Below are positions 10,030 through 18,737 of a stretch of DNA of 64,000 nucleotides, piece by piece (position 1 is the stretch's first letter; every line of letters begins with the position of its first letter). Both the position numbers and the translations under genes were made by a program. Location: assembly GCF_900110895.1 (NCBI RefSeq), contig NZ_FOIQ01000005.1, positions 62,001 to 126,000 of the forward strand. Direction: 5' to 3'. The notes beneath the pieces were generated by a model. The model did not search any database. It had not been told where the DNA came from and saw nothing but the letters and a program-made list of their open reading frames with translations. The stretch is from Prevotella aff. ruminicola Tc2-24 (GTDB lineage: Bacteria; Bacteroidota; Bacteroidia; Bacteroidales; Bacteroidaceae).

Positions 10030-11610
10030 ATGAAACGACCTATGACTATCTGTCATTCAAAATCACAATGGATAAGCATCCTCGTTATCTTTGTAGTGCT
10101 TCTCGGAATAAGGATCTACTACATCGGCCAGAAAAAAAGTATGCACGCAGACGAAGCGATTAGTATTTCTATCAGCAACAGGAACGAATACGGTTTCTGG
10201 AGTAAGAATTACGAACTCAACCATGAATATACAGCAAAAGAGCTGAAGGACATCTCCCTTTGGGATAACGCAAGCGTAAAGGATGCCCTGAGCGATGTCT
10301 ACCACATGCACCAGGTGAACAGGGATGCGCCGCATTCCAATTTCTACTATTCGCTTTTCAGATTATGGTTTACTGGTGTTAAGACAAGCAATCTGAATTA
10401 TATCTATTGGCGAGGATGCCTTTTGAACGTGGTGTTCTTTGCCATATCGTTCTTCTTTATGGCTCTGCTGATACGACGTTTTACGGACCATTGGGTCCTT
10501 CTGTCACTTGGTCTTCTCATTGCATTCATCAATCCGGCAAGTCTATCACTCACCGTTTTTATGCGTCCGTATGAGTTGCAGCAGACCTTTGTGATTATTC
10601 TGACGTATTTCGTTACTTGCTGTATTCAGGCCAAGCAAGCTGGAGAGACTATTGAAACGAAGAAAACCCTTGCTGTTGGCTCTGTCACTCTCGCCTTAAC
10701 CATGCTTGCCGCTTATATCAACCTGATACTAATTGGGTTCTACGGCTTATTCATTATCATTTATTGCATTAGGAAGAAAGACTACCGCCTGCTCGGATTC
10801 TTCATCATGATGTTTATTGCTGCTCTGATTGTCGCCAAACTCCTGTACTTTGATTTCGGGAATCTGGGATACCGGGAGCAGGATGCCACTAATAATCTGC
10901 AATCCTCTGTTTTTCTTGCGAATATCGTTGCCATGAAAAACGCCATATTAAAACTCACTTTTACAAATGTATTCTTCGGATTATTCTGTCAGCTTACTGT
11001 TATTGCTATAATCTGTACAGCATTTGCGAAGGAGACGAAAGAGCACATATCTCCCATATTACCTGTTATCGCTGTTATCAACCTGATTACATTCTTTGTG
11101 ATTATGTACCTTGTTCCCATTGACATGAAATTCCTGCGGTATGTCGCTCCCTTATTCCCAATCTTTGCTCTCGGCTATATTAGCATGGGGGATTTGGGAA
11201 TTCCCAAATTAGTATTACCTGCTACCGCTGTTACACTACTAGTATTATCATTGATTCAATTCAATGGTAAAAGATCTATTGTTGAACATCTGGACGATGC
11301 GTATATTTCTGTTCTATTCAAAGATATTAAAGACACAAATGCTCCGATTTTCATTAAAGGAGAAATGACGTGGAAGCATGCGTATCTTATTCCTTTTCTA
11401 AATGACGATTCTAAGATTATCTTTATTTCCAATTTCTCGGAGATTCCAGAAAGATACGCAGAAAAGATGCCATGTGTGTATGTTAATGAAATAGAAGGTG
11501 ACTTCGAGAATTCTATTGACGTAGATCTCGAGAGTTATACCGAAAAGCTATATGTTCAACGTTTAACCCCAGTACACTACCACAATATACATATGATAAA
11601 TCATAAATAA
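10030..11610 (+). CDS. GT-C-type membrane glycosyltransferase, copy 2
   Basis: This 526-aa paralogue of the preceding gene has the same spans and the loop motif HADEAISIS (Asp41-Glu42). Here the motif matches the usual GT-C form better than copy 1, where it is DEPLS. An internal ATG at 10042 matches the start used by copy 1. The last third differs from copy 1 and ends with a soluble domain containing an SNFSEIPERY segment also present in copy 1. The 118-bp gap after copy 1 shows no clear promoter, so the two genes are probably one transcript from promoter A. Confidence 0.75.
   Translation: MKRPMTICHSKSQWISILVIFVVLLGIRIYYIGQKKSMHADEAISISISNRNEYGFWSKNYELNHEYTAKELKDISLWDNASVKDALSDVYHMHQVNRDAPHSNFYYSLFRLWFTGVKTSNLNYIYWRGCLLNVVFFAISFFFMALLIRRFTDHWVLLSLGLLIAFINPASLSLTVFMRPYELQQTFVIILTYFVTCCIQAKQAGETIETKKTLAVGSVTLALTMLAAYINLILIGFYGLFIIIYCIRKKDYRLLGFFIMMFIAALIVAKLLYFDFGNLGYREQDATNNLQSSVFLANIVAMKNAILKLTFTNVFFGLFCQLTVIAIICTAFAKETKEHISPILPVIAVINLITFFVIMYLVPIDMKFLRYVAPLFPIFALGYISMGDLGIPKLVLPATAVTLLVLSLIQFNGKRSIVEHLDDAYISVLFKDIKDTNAPIFIKGEMTWKHAYLIPFLNDDSKIIFISNFSEIPERYAEKMPCVYVNEIEGDFENSIDVDLESYTEKLYVQRLTPVHYHNIHMINHK
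10056..10956 (+). repeat. Tandem gene duplication, right copy (about 900 bp)
   Basis: This is the partner of 8381-9281 with no insertion or deletion between them. The sharp loss of similarity at its right end suggests gene conversion or recent partial homogenisation rather than uniform divergence. Confidence 0.85.
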
Positions 11611-11696
11611 CTATCTGAACTGCAGAATTATATTAATACCGATACAGATATAGCTTTTCACATCTTTCTTTTCTTTCCGTATCATATTCTTTAATA

Positions 11697-11783
11697 TTTG
11701 TAACATGAAAGGTGCTATCCACCATTTGTCAACTCATTGTCAACTCAAAAATTAGGCAACAAAGAAATCGTGTCGTATATTTG
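11697..11783 (+). promoter_or_regulatory. Shared-architecture promoter B
   Basis: TTTGTAAC is at 11697-11704. TTGTCAACTC boxes are at 11726-11735 and 11737-11746. After 29 bp comes TATATTTG at 11776-11783. Box order and spacing are identical to promoters A and C. It starts the longest unit of the region. Confidence 0.87.
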
Positions 11784-11806
11784 CCATAACAAAAACTATA
11801 AAAGTT

Positions 11807-12178
11807 ATGAATACGAAACGATTTCTTATTATTGCCTTAGCCGCATTTTTGACACTTGGTGTATCTGCAAGTCCATTTCATCCAGAAGAGGGAGGTGAAT
11901 CTTCTGGTATTGGAGGGGTGCATGACAAGCCTAGAAAGGCTCTAGGTGTGGGCACAGAAGTTTATGTCCACGTTTCTGGCAACTCCATTATTGTTTTATC
12001 AAGTAAGCCGTTAGAGCGTGGTCACATTCTCATCTACCGTAATGGAAGCAACACTATTCCTTACAGCAAGATGATATATATGCCAACACAAATTACCATC
12101 ATCACGCTACCACAAGATGTTGTAGACCATATGATATATGGTACACTAATCTACAAAAACGGAAGCGTTACCTTTTGA
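11807..12178 (+). CDS. Small secreted protein, DUF3244-like
   Basis: This 123-aa product has a signal peptide (KRFLIIALAAFLTLGVSA, cleavage near SAS). The mature part ends in a compact beta-rich domain: VYVHVSGNSIIVLSSKPL, then HILIYRNGS, then YGTLIYKNGSVTF. The size and the 'I.vyn..G..v' ending resemble DUF3244/Por-secretion-tail-like small domains of Bacteroidota, but I am not certain of the family. It is the first gene after promoter B. A decayed copy of its signal-peptide coding region lies in the same position after promoter C (33701-33757). Confidence 0.7.
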   Translation: MNTKRFLIIALAAFLTLGVSASPFHPEEGGESSGIGGVHDKPRKALGVGTEVYVHVSGNSIIVLSSKPLERGHILIYRNGSNTIPYSKMIYMPTQITIITLPQDVVDHMIYGTLIYKNGSVTF

Positions 12179-12663
12179 TATTCTCCATATATAATATTAA
12201 GGTGAAACATCTGAAACAAATCCTATTTTTCGCTTTCGGAGCGATATTCATTTTTTCAGCAATATCAAAAGCAATCAACATCCCATCGTTCTCACTGGTC
12301 ATCAATTCCTATTGTGGTCTGCTGGGAATAGATGGGTTGTATAGTTATACTCGACTATTTGCCATCACCATCTGCGCTTTCGAATTCTTGATTGGTATTG
12401 GAGCATTTATCAAACCATGCCAGAGAGTTTTGATATGGGTATATCCAGCCGTCATGGCGTTCTTTGTATATATTACATATATCAATTATACAGATTTGTA
12501 TGGCGGTATTGAATCTTGTGGATGCTTTGGCGAACTGATTCACTTCACTCCAGCCAGCTCTTTCTATAAGAATATCGTATTGTTGGGGCTGTCATTAATC
12601 CTTCTTGCCATACACCTATGGCAGACATCCATATATCGCAAATCACGATATGAGAATGGATAA
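12175..12663 (+). CDS. MauE/DoxX-type membrane protein
   Basis: This 162-aa protein has four predicted spans and the motif ESCGCFGELI before the last span, the typical signature of the MauE family. MauE proteins are implicated in disulfide formation or maturation of cysteine-rich exported proteins, originally methylamine dehydrogenase. The open frame begins at a TTG overlapping the preceding TGA, and a GTG at 12202 is the alternative. The context, next to thioredoxin-like lipoproteins and cysteine-rich peptides, supports a redox role in the periplasm. Confidence 0.75.
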   Translation: MIFSIYNIKVKHLKQILFFAFGAIFIFSAISKAINIPSFSLVINSYCGLLGIDGLYSYTRLFAITICAFEFLIGIGAFIKPCQRVLIWVYPAVMAFFVYITYINYTDLYGGIESCGCFGELIHFTPASSFYKNIVLLGLSLILLAIHLWQTSIYRKSRYENG

Positions 12664-13525
12664 ATCTTGTGGTATCGTCAAATGGTTATGGGGGATCCTG
12701 CTGGCTTTCATCCTAACATGTCTTGCATGGTTAGGTACTAGGGTGATGCTGTTCGACCAGTTTGTGATACCCACAGAATCCATGCTGCCTACTCTAATGC
12801 CTGGCGACAGAGTGTTGGTAGACAAAACTATCATGGGCGCACGCATCTATTCCGACTTCAATTTTAAGCCAGAAGGAGGCGAACTTAAATGTTGGCGCAC
12901 GCGAGGAACTCGGACTATCCAACTGAATGACATCGTAGTCTTCAACTTCCCCGAGCATGAGAAGCACCTCAGTTTTGTTATCAATGAAGTTTACTGCAAA
13001 AGATGTGTCGCCCTACCTGGCGATAGCCTTAGTATTATTGATGGGCATTATGTAAACAATAACTTCGACGGTGTACTTGGCAACAAGAAAAAACAAGACG
13101 ATCTTGCTAATATACCGGATAGCACACTTGACTTTCTGCTGCACACAACGCCTTATGACGAGAGAATTCCGTGGACCATTCATCAATTTGGCCCGTTATA
13201 TATTCCTCGAAGTGGGGACATCATCAAGATTACACCTCACGAGGCATGCCTTTATCGAATGTTACTCGAATGGGAGACAGGAAAGAAGATTGACTTCAGT
13301 TGGGAGGAAAACAAAGTATGGGCTAATGGAAAGGAACTGAAGTTTCATCAATTCCTGCATAACTATTATTTTATGGCAGGAGACAACGCTAGCGACTCTA
13401 ACGATTCTCGATACTGGGGACTGGTGCCAGAGGAATATATCGTGGGCGTTGTAAAATATATTTCCTATTCCGTGGATTCCCAAACAGGCAAACATCGAAA
13501 AGGACGCACACTAAAAAGAGTTTAA
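12650..13525 (+). CDS. Type I signal peptidase (S26), unit B
   Basis: This protein has one N-terminal transmembrane anchor (WLWGILLAFILTCLAWLG). The catalytic Ser44 lies in PTESMLPTL. The general-base Lys lies in YCKRCVALPGDS, and the conserved MAGDN...DSRYWGLV box lies near the C-terminus. It removes Sec signal peptides on the outer face of the membrane. The open frame extends upstream to a TTG at 12605, but the ATGs at 12650 and 12656 overlap the MauE stop and are the natural starts. A second, divergent paralogue closes unit C (43093). Both are more likely dedicated to this region than the housekeeping LepB. Confidence 0.9.
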   Translation: MRMDKSCGIVKWLWGILLAFILTCLAWLGTRVMLFDQFVIPTESMLPTLMPGDRVLVDKTIMGARIYSDFNFKPEGGELKCWRTRGTRTIQLNDIVVFNFPEHEKHLSFVINEVYCKRCVALPGDSLSIIDGHYVNNNFDGVLGNKKKQDDLANIPDSTLDFLLHTTPYDERIPWTIHQFGPLYIPRSGDIIKITPHEACLYRMLLEWETGKKIDFSWEENKVWANGKELKFHQFLHNYYFMAGDNASDSNDSRYWGLVPEEYIVGVVKYISYSVDSQTGKHRKGRTLKRV

Positions 13526-13529
13526 AATC

Positions 13530-15194
13530 ATGAAATATAAGATACTGGTCATATTGTGCATTGGTATTCTACTTTGGTTCGTCATACAACCAGTTGAGCA
13601 AAGATGGAGTGAGACGGATATCCACCTTATCAAGACCATTTGCGTAGTTTCCGCCGTTGCCCTTTTAATCTTTTTCTTGCAAAAACAACAATTAGCTATC
13701 AGCACAATAGATGTGGTTGTACTCCTTTGGTTTGGATATGTCATGATACGAGCAGGCATGGATACCACCTACCCTTGTGCATCGTTCTGCCTACGAACGA
13801 TGCAGATGCTTGCCCTCTATATCGGATTACGCCTGATACTCTCTTCTGCAAGTATTTCAGAGAAGATTATTGTCTGGGGTATCTTGCTTTGTGCTTTCTA
13901 TGAGGTACTTATTGGAGGTCTTCAATTGGTGAACGGGACCAGTAGACACAACTTCTACGCACTAACCGGTACTTTTCTGAACCCTGGTCCATACTCAGCT
14001 ATCCTCAGTATGGGATTAGTGATGTCATGTCAGGCAAAGAAGCCTTATTGGATTCCACTAATCTTTGCCATTCTACTGCCTGCGACGTGGAGTCGTGCGG
14101 CCTTGCTATCTGCAGCCGTCTGCCTTGCTATCATCTATTGGGAACAATGGAAAAGATGGCGGTGGTGGGTTGCCATAGGTGCTCTTTGCATAGCGGCAGT
14201 ATTTTATTTCCTTAAGCAAGGTTCTGCCGATGGTCGCTCCATCATCTATCTGGTTTCCTTATTAAACATCTATCACTCACCGATATGGGGCAGTGGAATT
14301 GGAAGTTTCTTTCATCAATATGCGGAAGGCCTTGCTCTGTTCTGTCAACAACATCCCACATTCAACGTGGAGAGTACAGACGTATTAATGTCTGCATTCA
14401 ACGAATTGCTATACGTTGGAGTTGAACAAGGACTCGTCGGCCTGGCCTTTGCTATAGTTCTGATCATCTTGCTATTTCTCCAATTGAAGGAAAAAGGGAA
14501 GGCTCTGGGAATTGGTTTACTCAGTTTATTGATTTCCTCCATGTTTTCATATCCGCTTGAGCAACTTCCTTATCAGATTCTCTTCGTCGTGATAGCTGCC
14601 TACGGCGCTACAAACAAAGGATATACTGAGACTGCACCAATACGGAACAGTTTTTCCAGAAGATATCTCATACCTATTGGCGCTTTTGGGGGCATCCTTC
14701 TTTTATCCGGTTTTGCACATCATCATATTACAATAAGAGCAAAGGCAGACAGTGACTATTGGATGACAGCAGGAATAAAACATTCTGCATTAATCAAAGC
14801 ACATTATGAAATCCTGCCATTGCTCCGAGGTAACCCATACTTTCTATTCGATTTTGGAAAAACATTATCAGAAAATGGGAGATACACTGACAGTAATGCC
14901 GTCTTACGCTTAGGCACACTTATCAGTAATGACCCCATGTTTTATGTAATTCAAGGCAACAACTATCTCCAAATGAATTTATACCAAAAGGCAGAACAAG
15001 CCTACCAAAAGGCATTTGGCATCATGCCGAATCGTATCTATCCGCTCTATCGTCTCATGCTCCTATATGAAAAGAAAGGAGATATTACGAAAGAAAAGGA
15101 GATGGCTCAACGAGTCATATCCTTCAAGGAAAAAGTGGTGTCGCCCGCAACAAAAGAAATGAAAGACAAAGCAAGAACGATTCTCAATAAATAA
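13530..15194 (+). CDS. Wzy/O-antigen-ligase-like membrane protein with C-terminal TPRs
   Basis: This 554-aa protein has about 10-12 membrane segments, then a periplasmic C-terminal domain from about residue 405 with TPR-like repeats (NYLQMNLYQKAEQAYQKAFG, then YPLYRLMLLYEKKGD). Motifs shared with the unit C paralogue are TGTFLNPGPY, WSRAALLS and IWGSGIGSFFHQY. These match the Wzy_C superfamily, which includes O-antigen ligases and protein O-oligosaccharyltransferases of the PglL type. It begins 4 bp after the signal peptidase stop. The substrate is unknown. Given the neighbours, peptide or protein glycosylation is one possibility. Confidence 0.8.
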   Translation: MKYKILVILCIGILLWFVIQPVEQRWSETDIHLIKTICVVSAVALLIFFLQKQQLAISTIDVVVLLWFGYVMIRAGMDTTYPCASFCLRTMQMLALYIGLRLILSSASISEKIIVWGILLCAFYEVLIGGLQLVNGTSRHNFYALTGTFLNPGPYSAILSMGLVMSCQAKKPYWIPLIFAILLPATWSRAALLSAAVCLAIIYWEQWKRWRWWVAIGALCIAAVFYFLKQGSADGRSIIYLVSLLNIYHSPIWGSGIGSFFHQYAEGLALFCQQHPTFNVESTDVLMSAFNELLYVGVEQGLVGLAFAIVLIILLFLQLKEKGKALGIGLLSLLISSMFSYPLEQLPYQILFVVIAAYGATNKGYTETAPIRNSFSRRYLIPIGAFGGILLLSGFAHHHITIRAKADSDYWMTAGIKHSALIKAHYEILPLLRGNPYFLFDFGKTLSENGRYTDSNAVLRLGTLISNDPMFYVIQGNNYLQMNLYQKAEQAYQKAFGIMPNRIYPLYRLMLLYEKKGDITKEKEMAQRVISFKEKVVSPATKEMKDKARTILNK

Positions 15195-15214
15195 TAAACG
15201 AATAATTAAAAAAT

Positions 15215-15775
15215 ATGAACAAGCAACTATCGAAACTTATCATTTTACCCGCATGTTTACTTATGCTGGGGCTTTTATCATGCAACAATCGTAAAGAGAA
15301 AATCAACAAGCAACTCAACGAATTGTATGCCAGTGTTATAGATATTCCTACTTCTGATATGGACACACTGGTTATCGACTCCGCTTATCTATCGTCAAAG
15401 GCCAAGTATCAATTCCTGGCATATGTGGATAGCTCACAATGTACACCATGCTATGCGGGTCACCATCAGGAATGGGAAACTGTATTAGCAAGAGCCTGGA
15501 AACTAGAACCGTCTATTACTTTGACGATTATTGTTGAAAGTGATAGTATCTCAGAAGAAGTAAAGAACAGATTCTTAGTGGCAGATTTCAATAGATCCAT
15601 CTTCATTGACAGAAAGGGAATGTTCCGTAAGAAGAATCCTTCTTTCCCAGAATCGAACATCATGCATGTCATGTTATTAGACAAGGATAATCATGTCGTA
15701 TTAGTCGGGGATCCTGTTCGCAATAATGAAATAGAACAATTACTTCATCATATGCTTGAGGAAAAGAAGAAATGA
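15215..15775 (+). CDS. Thioredoxin-like lipoprotein (CxxC), unit B first copy
   Basis: This 186-aa protein has a lipobox (LLSC, Cys23) and a thioredoxin-fold core. The redox motif is in DSSQCTPCYAGH (C-T-P-C), followed by a helix, a central strand (LTIIVES) and a late LLDKDNHVVLVGDP hairpin. The same hairpin is present in the unit C relative at 42569. The protein should face the periplasm and reduce, oxidise or isomerise disulfides. Its stop overlaps the TolC-like gene start. It could act on the cysteine-rich peptides encoded downstream. Confidence 0.8.
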   Translation: MNKQLSKLIILPACLLMLGLLSCNNRKEKINKQLNELYASVIDIPTSDMDTLVIDSAYLSSKAKYQFLAYVDSSQCTPCYAGHHQEWETVLARAWKLEPSITLTIIVESDSISEEVKNRFLVADFNRSIFIDRKGMFRKKNPSFPESNIMHVMLLDKDNHVVLVGDPVRNNEIEQLLHHMLEEKKK

Positions 15776-17244
15776 GGCATCGGAGTTTTATCATAATTCT
15801 GTTTTTAGGGTGTATCAGTTGTCCTGCTCAGCAACTGACACTTTCCTCTGCTATTCAGATAGCACAGGAGAACTCCTATGATGCCATGGTGGCTCGTCTC
15901 AGTTTTATGAGCCAGTACTGGAGTTACAGATCCTTCCGCGCAGAATTGTTGCCAGCAGTGAGTCTGTCGGGAGGACTGCTCCAGTTCGATCGATCGATGG
16001 TGGAAGCCAGGAACTCCGACGATGGACGGATATCTTTTGTAGAGAACAACTCCATGGGTAACAGCGTATCGCTGTCGGTTGACCAGAACATTGTACCGTT
16101 GGGAGGTAAACTGTCCGTACAATCGTATCTCTACCGGTTGGACCAGTTCAGCTATGACTCCAAGATATATAACTCTCAACCCATACGACTAAGCTATACC
16201 CAGCCTCTAAGGGCATATAACAGCCTGAAATGGCAAAAGAAAACGGAACCATTAAAATACGAGAATGCCAAGCGAACATATCTAGAGAATATGGAAGAGG
16301 TGGCCATCGAAGCGGTGCGCTTGTTCTTTGAGGTACTGGCAGCCCAGTCCACTTATCAGCAGAGCGTCAGCACGTTGAAAGACAGACAATATCTGTTTGA
16401 GATTGCCAAGAAGCGACTGGATCTAGGTACTATCACAAAGAGCGAGCTATTACAACTGGAATTGTCTCTGCTCAATGCACAAGTGGATGCCAATAACAAC
16501 GAACTGACATTGAAAAGTCAGAAATTCCAATTGTTTTCCTATCTGAGGATGTTCGACTATGATAAGATCGACCTTATACCTCCTTATTCTATTCCAGATA
16601 TTTGTGTCAATGCGGATGACATCCTGCAAAAGGCCCTTGCCAACTCTACCCACACCCTCCAGCAGAAAATAAAAAGGTTGGAATCGGAGATGCTATTGGC
16701 ACAAGCAAAGGCAAACAAAGGTTTACAAGTACAATTGAACAGTGAGATTGGTTTTAATCAGACGGCCAACCACTTCAACAACGCATATCGGGACCTGAAG
16801 AACAACGAGATTATTGGACTGACTGTTTATCTACCTATATTCGACTGGGGAGTCAGCAAAGGCCGAGTAAAGATGGCAGAAGCCGATCTGGAAGTCACCA
16901 AGACCCAACTTGAACAGGCCCATGAAACCTATATGCAGGATATTAGAACCAACGTGCTTCAGTTCAACATACAGTCAAGCCAATGCCAGAATGCGCTGAG
17001 AGCACAGGATATTGCCGATGAGCGCTACGGCATCACCAAACAGCGGTTCGAAGCAGGAACCGTTACCGTAACCGACCTGAACACAGCTCAACAGGAATCA
17101 GAGAATGCAAAAGCACAATACATTCGTCAGCTTCATACATTCTGGACGAATTATTATAATCTACGAAAGACAACCCTTTACGACTGGGTCAGTCATCGGG
17201 ATTTAAGTGCAGACTTTGATTCCATCATCGACAACGGAAAGTAA
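15772..17244 (+). CDS. TolC-family outer-membrane efflux protein
   Basis: This 490-aa protein has a signal peptide (IIILFLGCISCPAQ) and two repeats of the OEP family. Long coiled-coil helices include KRLDLGTITKSELLQLELSL and RFEAGTVTVTDLNTAQQESE, the paired 'R...G..t..dll.aq' signatures of TolC homologues. It forms the outer-membrane duct of tripartite pumps. It overlaps the upstream gene by 4 bp and is followed 17 bp later by the adaptor gene, so it belongs with the adaptor and the RND pair at 24388-30659. Confidence 0.93.
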   Translation: MRHRSFIIILFLGCISCPAQQLTLSSAIQIAQENSYDAMVARLSFMSQYWSYRSFRAELLPAVSLSGGLLQFDRSMVEARNSDDGRISFVENNSMGNSVSLSVDQNIVPLGGKLSVQSYLYRLDQFSYDSKIYNSQPIRLSYTQPLRAYNSLKWQKKTEPLKYENAKRTYLENMEEVAIEAVRLFFEVLAAQSTYQQSVSTLKDRQYLFEIAKKRLDLGTITKSELLQLELSLLNAQVDANNNELTLKSQKFQLFSYLRMFDYDKIDLIPPYSIPDICVNADDILQKALANSTHTLQQKIKRLESEMLLAQAKANKGLQVQLNSEIGFNQTANHFNNAYRDLKNNEIIGLTVYLPIFDWGVSKGRVKMAEADLEVTKTQLEQAHETYMQDIRTNVLQFNIQSSQCQNALRAQDIADERYGITKQRFEAGTVTVTDLNTAQQESENAKAQYIRQLHTFWTNYYNLRKTTLYDWVSHRDLSADFDSIIDNGK

Positions 17245-17261
17245 AAAAAGATTAACGAGAT

Positions 17262-18335
17262 ATGAATAGATTTACGACATATATCCTTGCATTCGCATGT
17301 TTCGCACTTGTTGCTTGTGGCGGCAAGAAGGAAGAGTCATCCGCAGAGATAGAGAAGCGTCAACAGGCTATGAATGAGACATATGTAGACACCATGGAAC
17401 TCCGAACGTCAACTTTTGACAAGCAGATAGTCTGTAATGGACGGTTGAGAGCCAAAGCCAAGAGTGAGTTGAGTTTCACATCACAGGGTGTAACTATGAA
17501 TATCTATGTTAAAGAAGGAATGCACGTTGCCAAAGGCGCACTCATCGCATCTCTTGACAAACGTGAGAGAGTGCGAGAAATCGAAAAAGCGGAAAAAGAA
17601 CTGGAACGTGCCAAAGTGGAATTGACTGATAAACTGATAGGTTTAGGCTATGACGCCTCACTGAAGGGAGTCCCAGAGGATGTCATGAAGCGAGCTGAGG
17701 TAACATCAGGCTATTTCACGGCCAAATATCAATTGCAGTCTGCCAAAACGGCTCTAACAGAATGTAACCTCTATGCCCCCTTCAGTGGTCGGATTGCCGA
17801 CTTAGAAGCCAGACCGTACCAGTGCAATGATAAAATCTGTACATTGATCGACGATTCGCAATTTGAGGTAGAGTTCAAGATCCTGGAGGCAGAACTGGCA
17901 ATCATCCGGAAGGGACAGCATATCAAAGTATCCCCTTTTGTCTCTGACAGTTTGACTATCGAAGGTGTTATTACTGAGATTAACCCACTCGTTGATGACA
18001 AAGGCCTTGTGAAAGTCATGGCAAGACTGACCAACAAAGACAACACGTTGATTGACGGCATGAATGTACGGGTTATCGTAGAAGAACAACTCCGAAACAT
18101 GTTTGTAGTTCCAAAGGATGCTGTTGTGGAGCGTGATGGCTATCATGTTGTCTTTATCTACAAAGATGGACAAGCCGTCTGGACATATGTAGATGTGCTT
18201 TATTCCAACATCAATTCCTATGCCATCACAGGATGCCAACGGAAAGAAACAGAGATCCATGCAGGTGATATTATTATCATCTCTGGTAATCTCAATCTGG
18301 CTGATGGAACAAATGTGAAACTTAACGATAACTAA
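17262..18335 (+). CDS. HlyD/RND periplasmic adaptor lipoprotein
   Basis: This 357-aa membrane-fusion protein has a lipobox (LVACGG, Cys19). A biotinyl-lipoyl-like half motif (MNIYVKEGMHVAKGALIASL) is followed by an alpha-helical hairpin, the second lipoyl half (LYAPFSGRIADLEAR) and a beta-barrel ending FVVPKDAVVERDG. It links the inner-membrane RND pump to TolC. It is separated from its probable pump partners by about 6 kb of peptide genes, which supports the peptides being cargo of, or coexpressed with, the pump. Confidence 0.92.
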   Translation: MNRFTTYILAFACFALVACGGKKEESSAEIEKRQQAMNETYVDTMELRTSTFDKQIVCNGRLRAKAKSELSFTSQGVTMNIYVKEGMHVAKGALIASLDKRERVREIEKAEKELERAKVELTDKLIGLGYDASLKGVPEDVMKRAEVTSGYFTAKYQLQSAKTALTECNLYAPFSGRIADLEARPYQCNDKICTLIDDSQFEVEFKILEAELAIIRKGQHIKVSPFVSDSLTIEGVITEINPLVDDKGLVKVMARLTNKDNTLIDGMNVRVIVEEQLRNMFVVPKDAVVERDGYHVVFIYKDGQAVWTYVDVLYSNINSYAITGCQRKETEIHAGDIIIISGNLNLADGTNVKLNDN

Positions 18336-18339
18336 AGAA

Positions 18340-18351
18340 GGGCATAAGCCC
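18340..18351 (+). promoter_or_regulatory. 5' hairpin of peptide 1 (GGGC...GCCC)
   Basis: GGGCATAAGCCC forms a 4-5 bp GC stem 31 nt before the start codon. All seven NVEALS-type genes have an equivalent. Confidence 0.7.
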
Positions 18352-18382
18352 GTATATTATTAACATTTTAAACACTTTATTT

Positions 18383-18628
18383 ATGAAGAAAAAAGTAATT
18401 ACGCTGTCATGCATTGCAGCTGTTGCCATCGCAACGTTCGTTGGCACAAAGGCTCTCCAGTCAAATGCATATGAAAATGGTCTACTGAAACAGAATGTTG
18501 AGGCATTAAGCCAAGCTGAAGCAGTCAACATTCCATGTGCTAGTGGGGGCTTGAGCTGTACATTCAATTGTATAACTGGTTACTATAATTACGGCGTTTG
18601 CACTATGTGGGGTTTTCATCGTATTTGA
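18383..18628 (+). CDS. NVEALS-leader cysteine-rich peptide 1
   Basis: This 81-aa prepeptide is of the NVEALA type (Pfam NVEALA, from memory). Residues 1-29 form a Sec signal: KKK, a hydrophobic core to residue 21, then a likely signal peptidase site SNA-Y after Ala29. Residues 37-43 are QNVEALS. The variable core (44-81) has four Cys in the pattern C-x6-C-x3-C-x9-C, unlike the HG pattern of peptides 3-7. It is followed by a propeller lipoprotein gene. The leader DNA is nearly identical to the other copies while the core is unrelated. Function is unknown; secreted antimicrobial, signal or adhesive peptide are all possible. Confidence 0.85.
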   Translation: MKKKVITLSCIAAVAIATFVGTKALQSNAYENGLLKQNVEALSQAEAVNIPCASGGLSCTFNCITGYYNYGVCTMWGFHRI

Positions 18629-18659
18629 TATTGTGATACCAAATTTCTTTAATTGAGAG

Positions 18660-18718
18660 ACACGGATCCTGTTCTTCTGCAAAGAACACTTTAACATGAA
18701 AGAATGGGGTCCGTGTTT
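18660..18718 (+). terminator. Hairpin after peptide 1
   Basis: ACACGGA (18660-18666) pairs with TCCGTGT (18710-18716), and an inner stem GTTCTT/AAGAAC (18671-18687) adds stability. There is no long U-tract, so it may be a processing or partial-termination hairpin between the peptide and the propeller gene. Confidence 0.5.
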
Positions 18719-18737
18719 CCGCAAATAATATATATAT

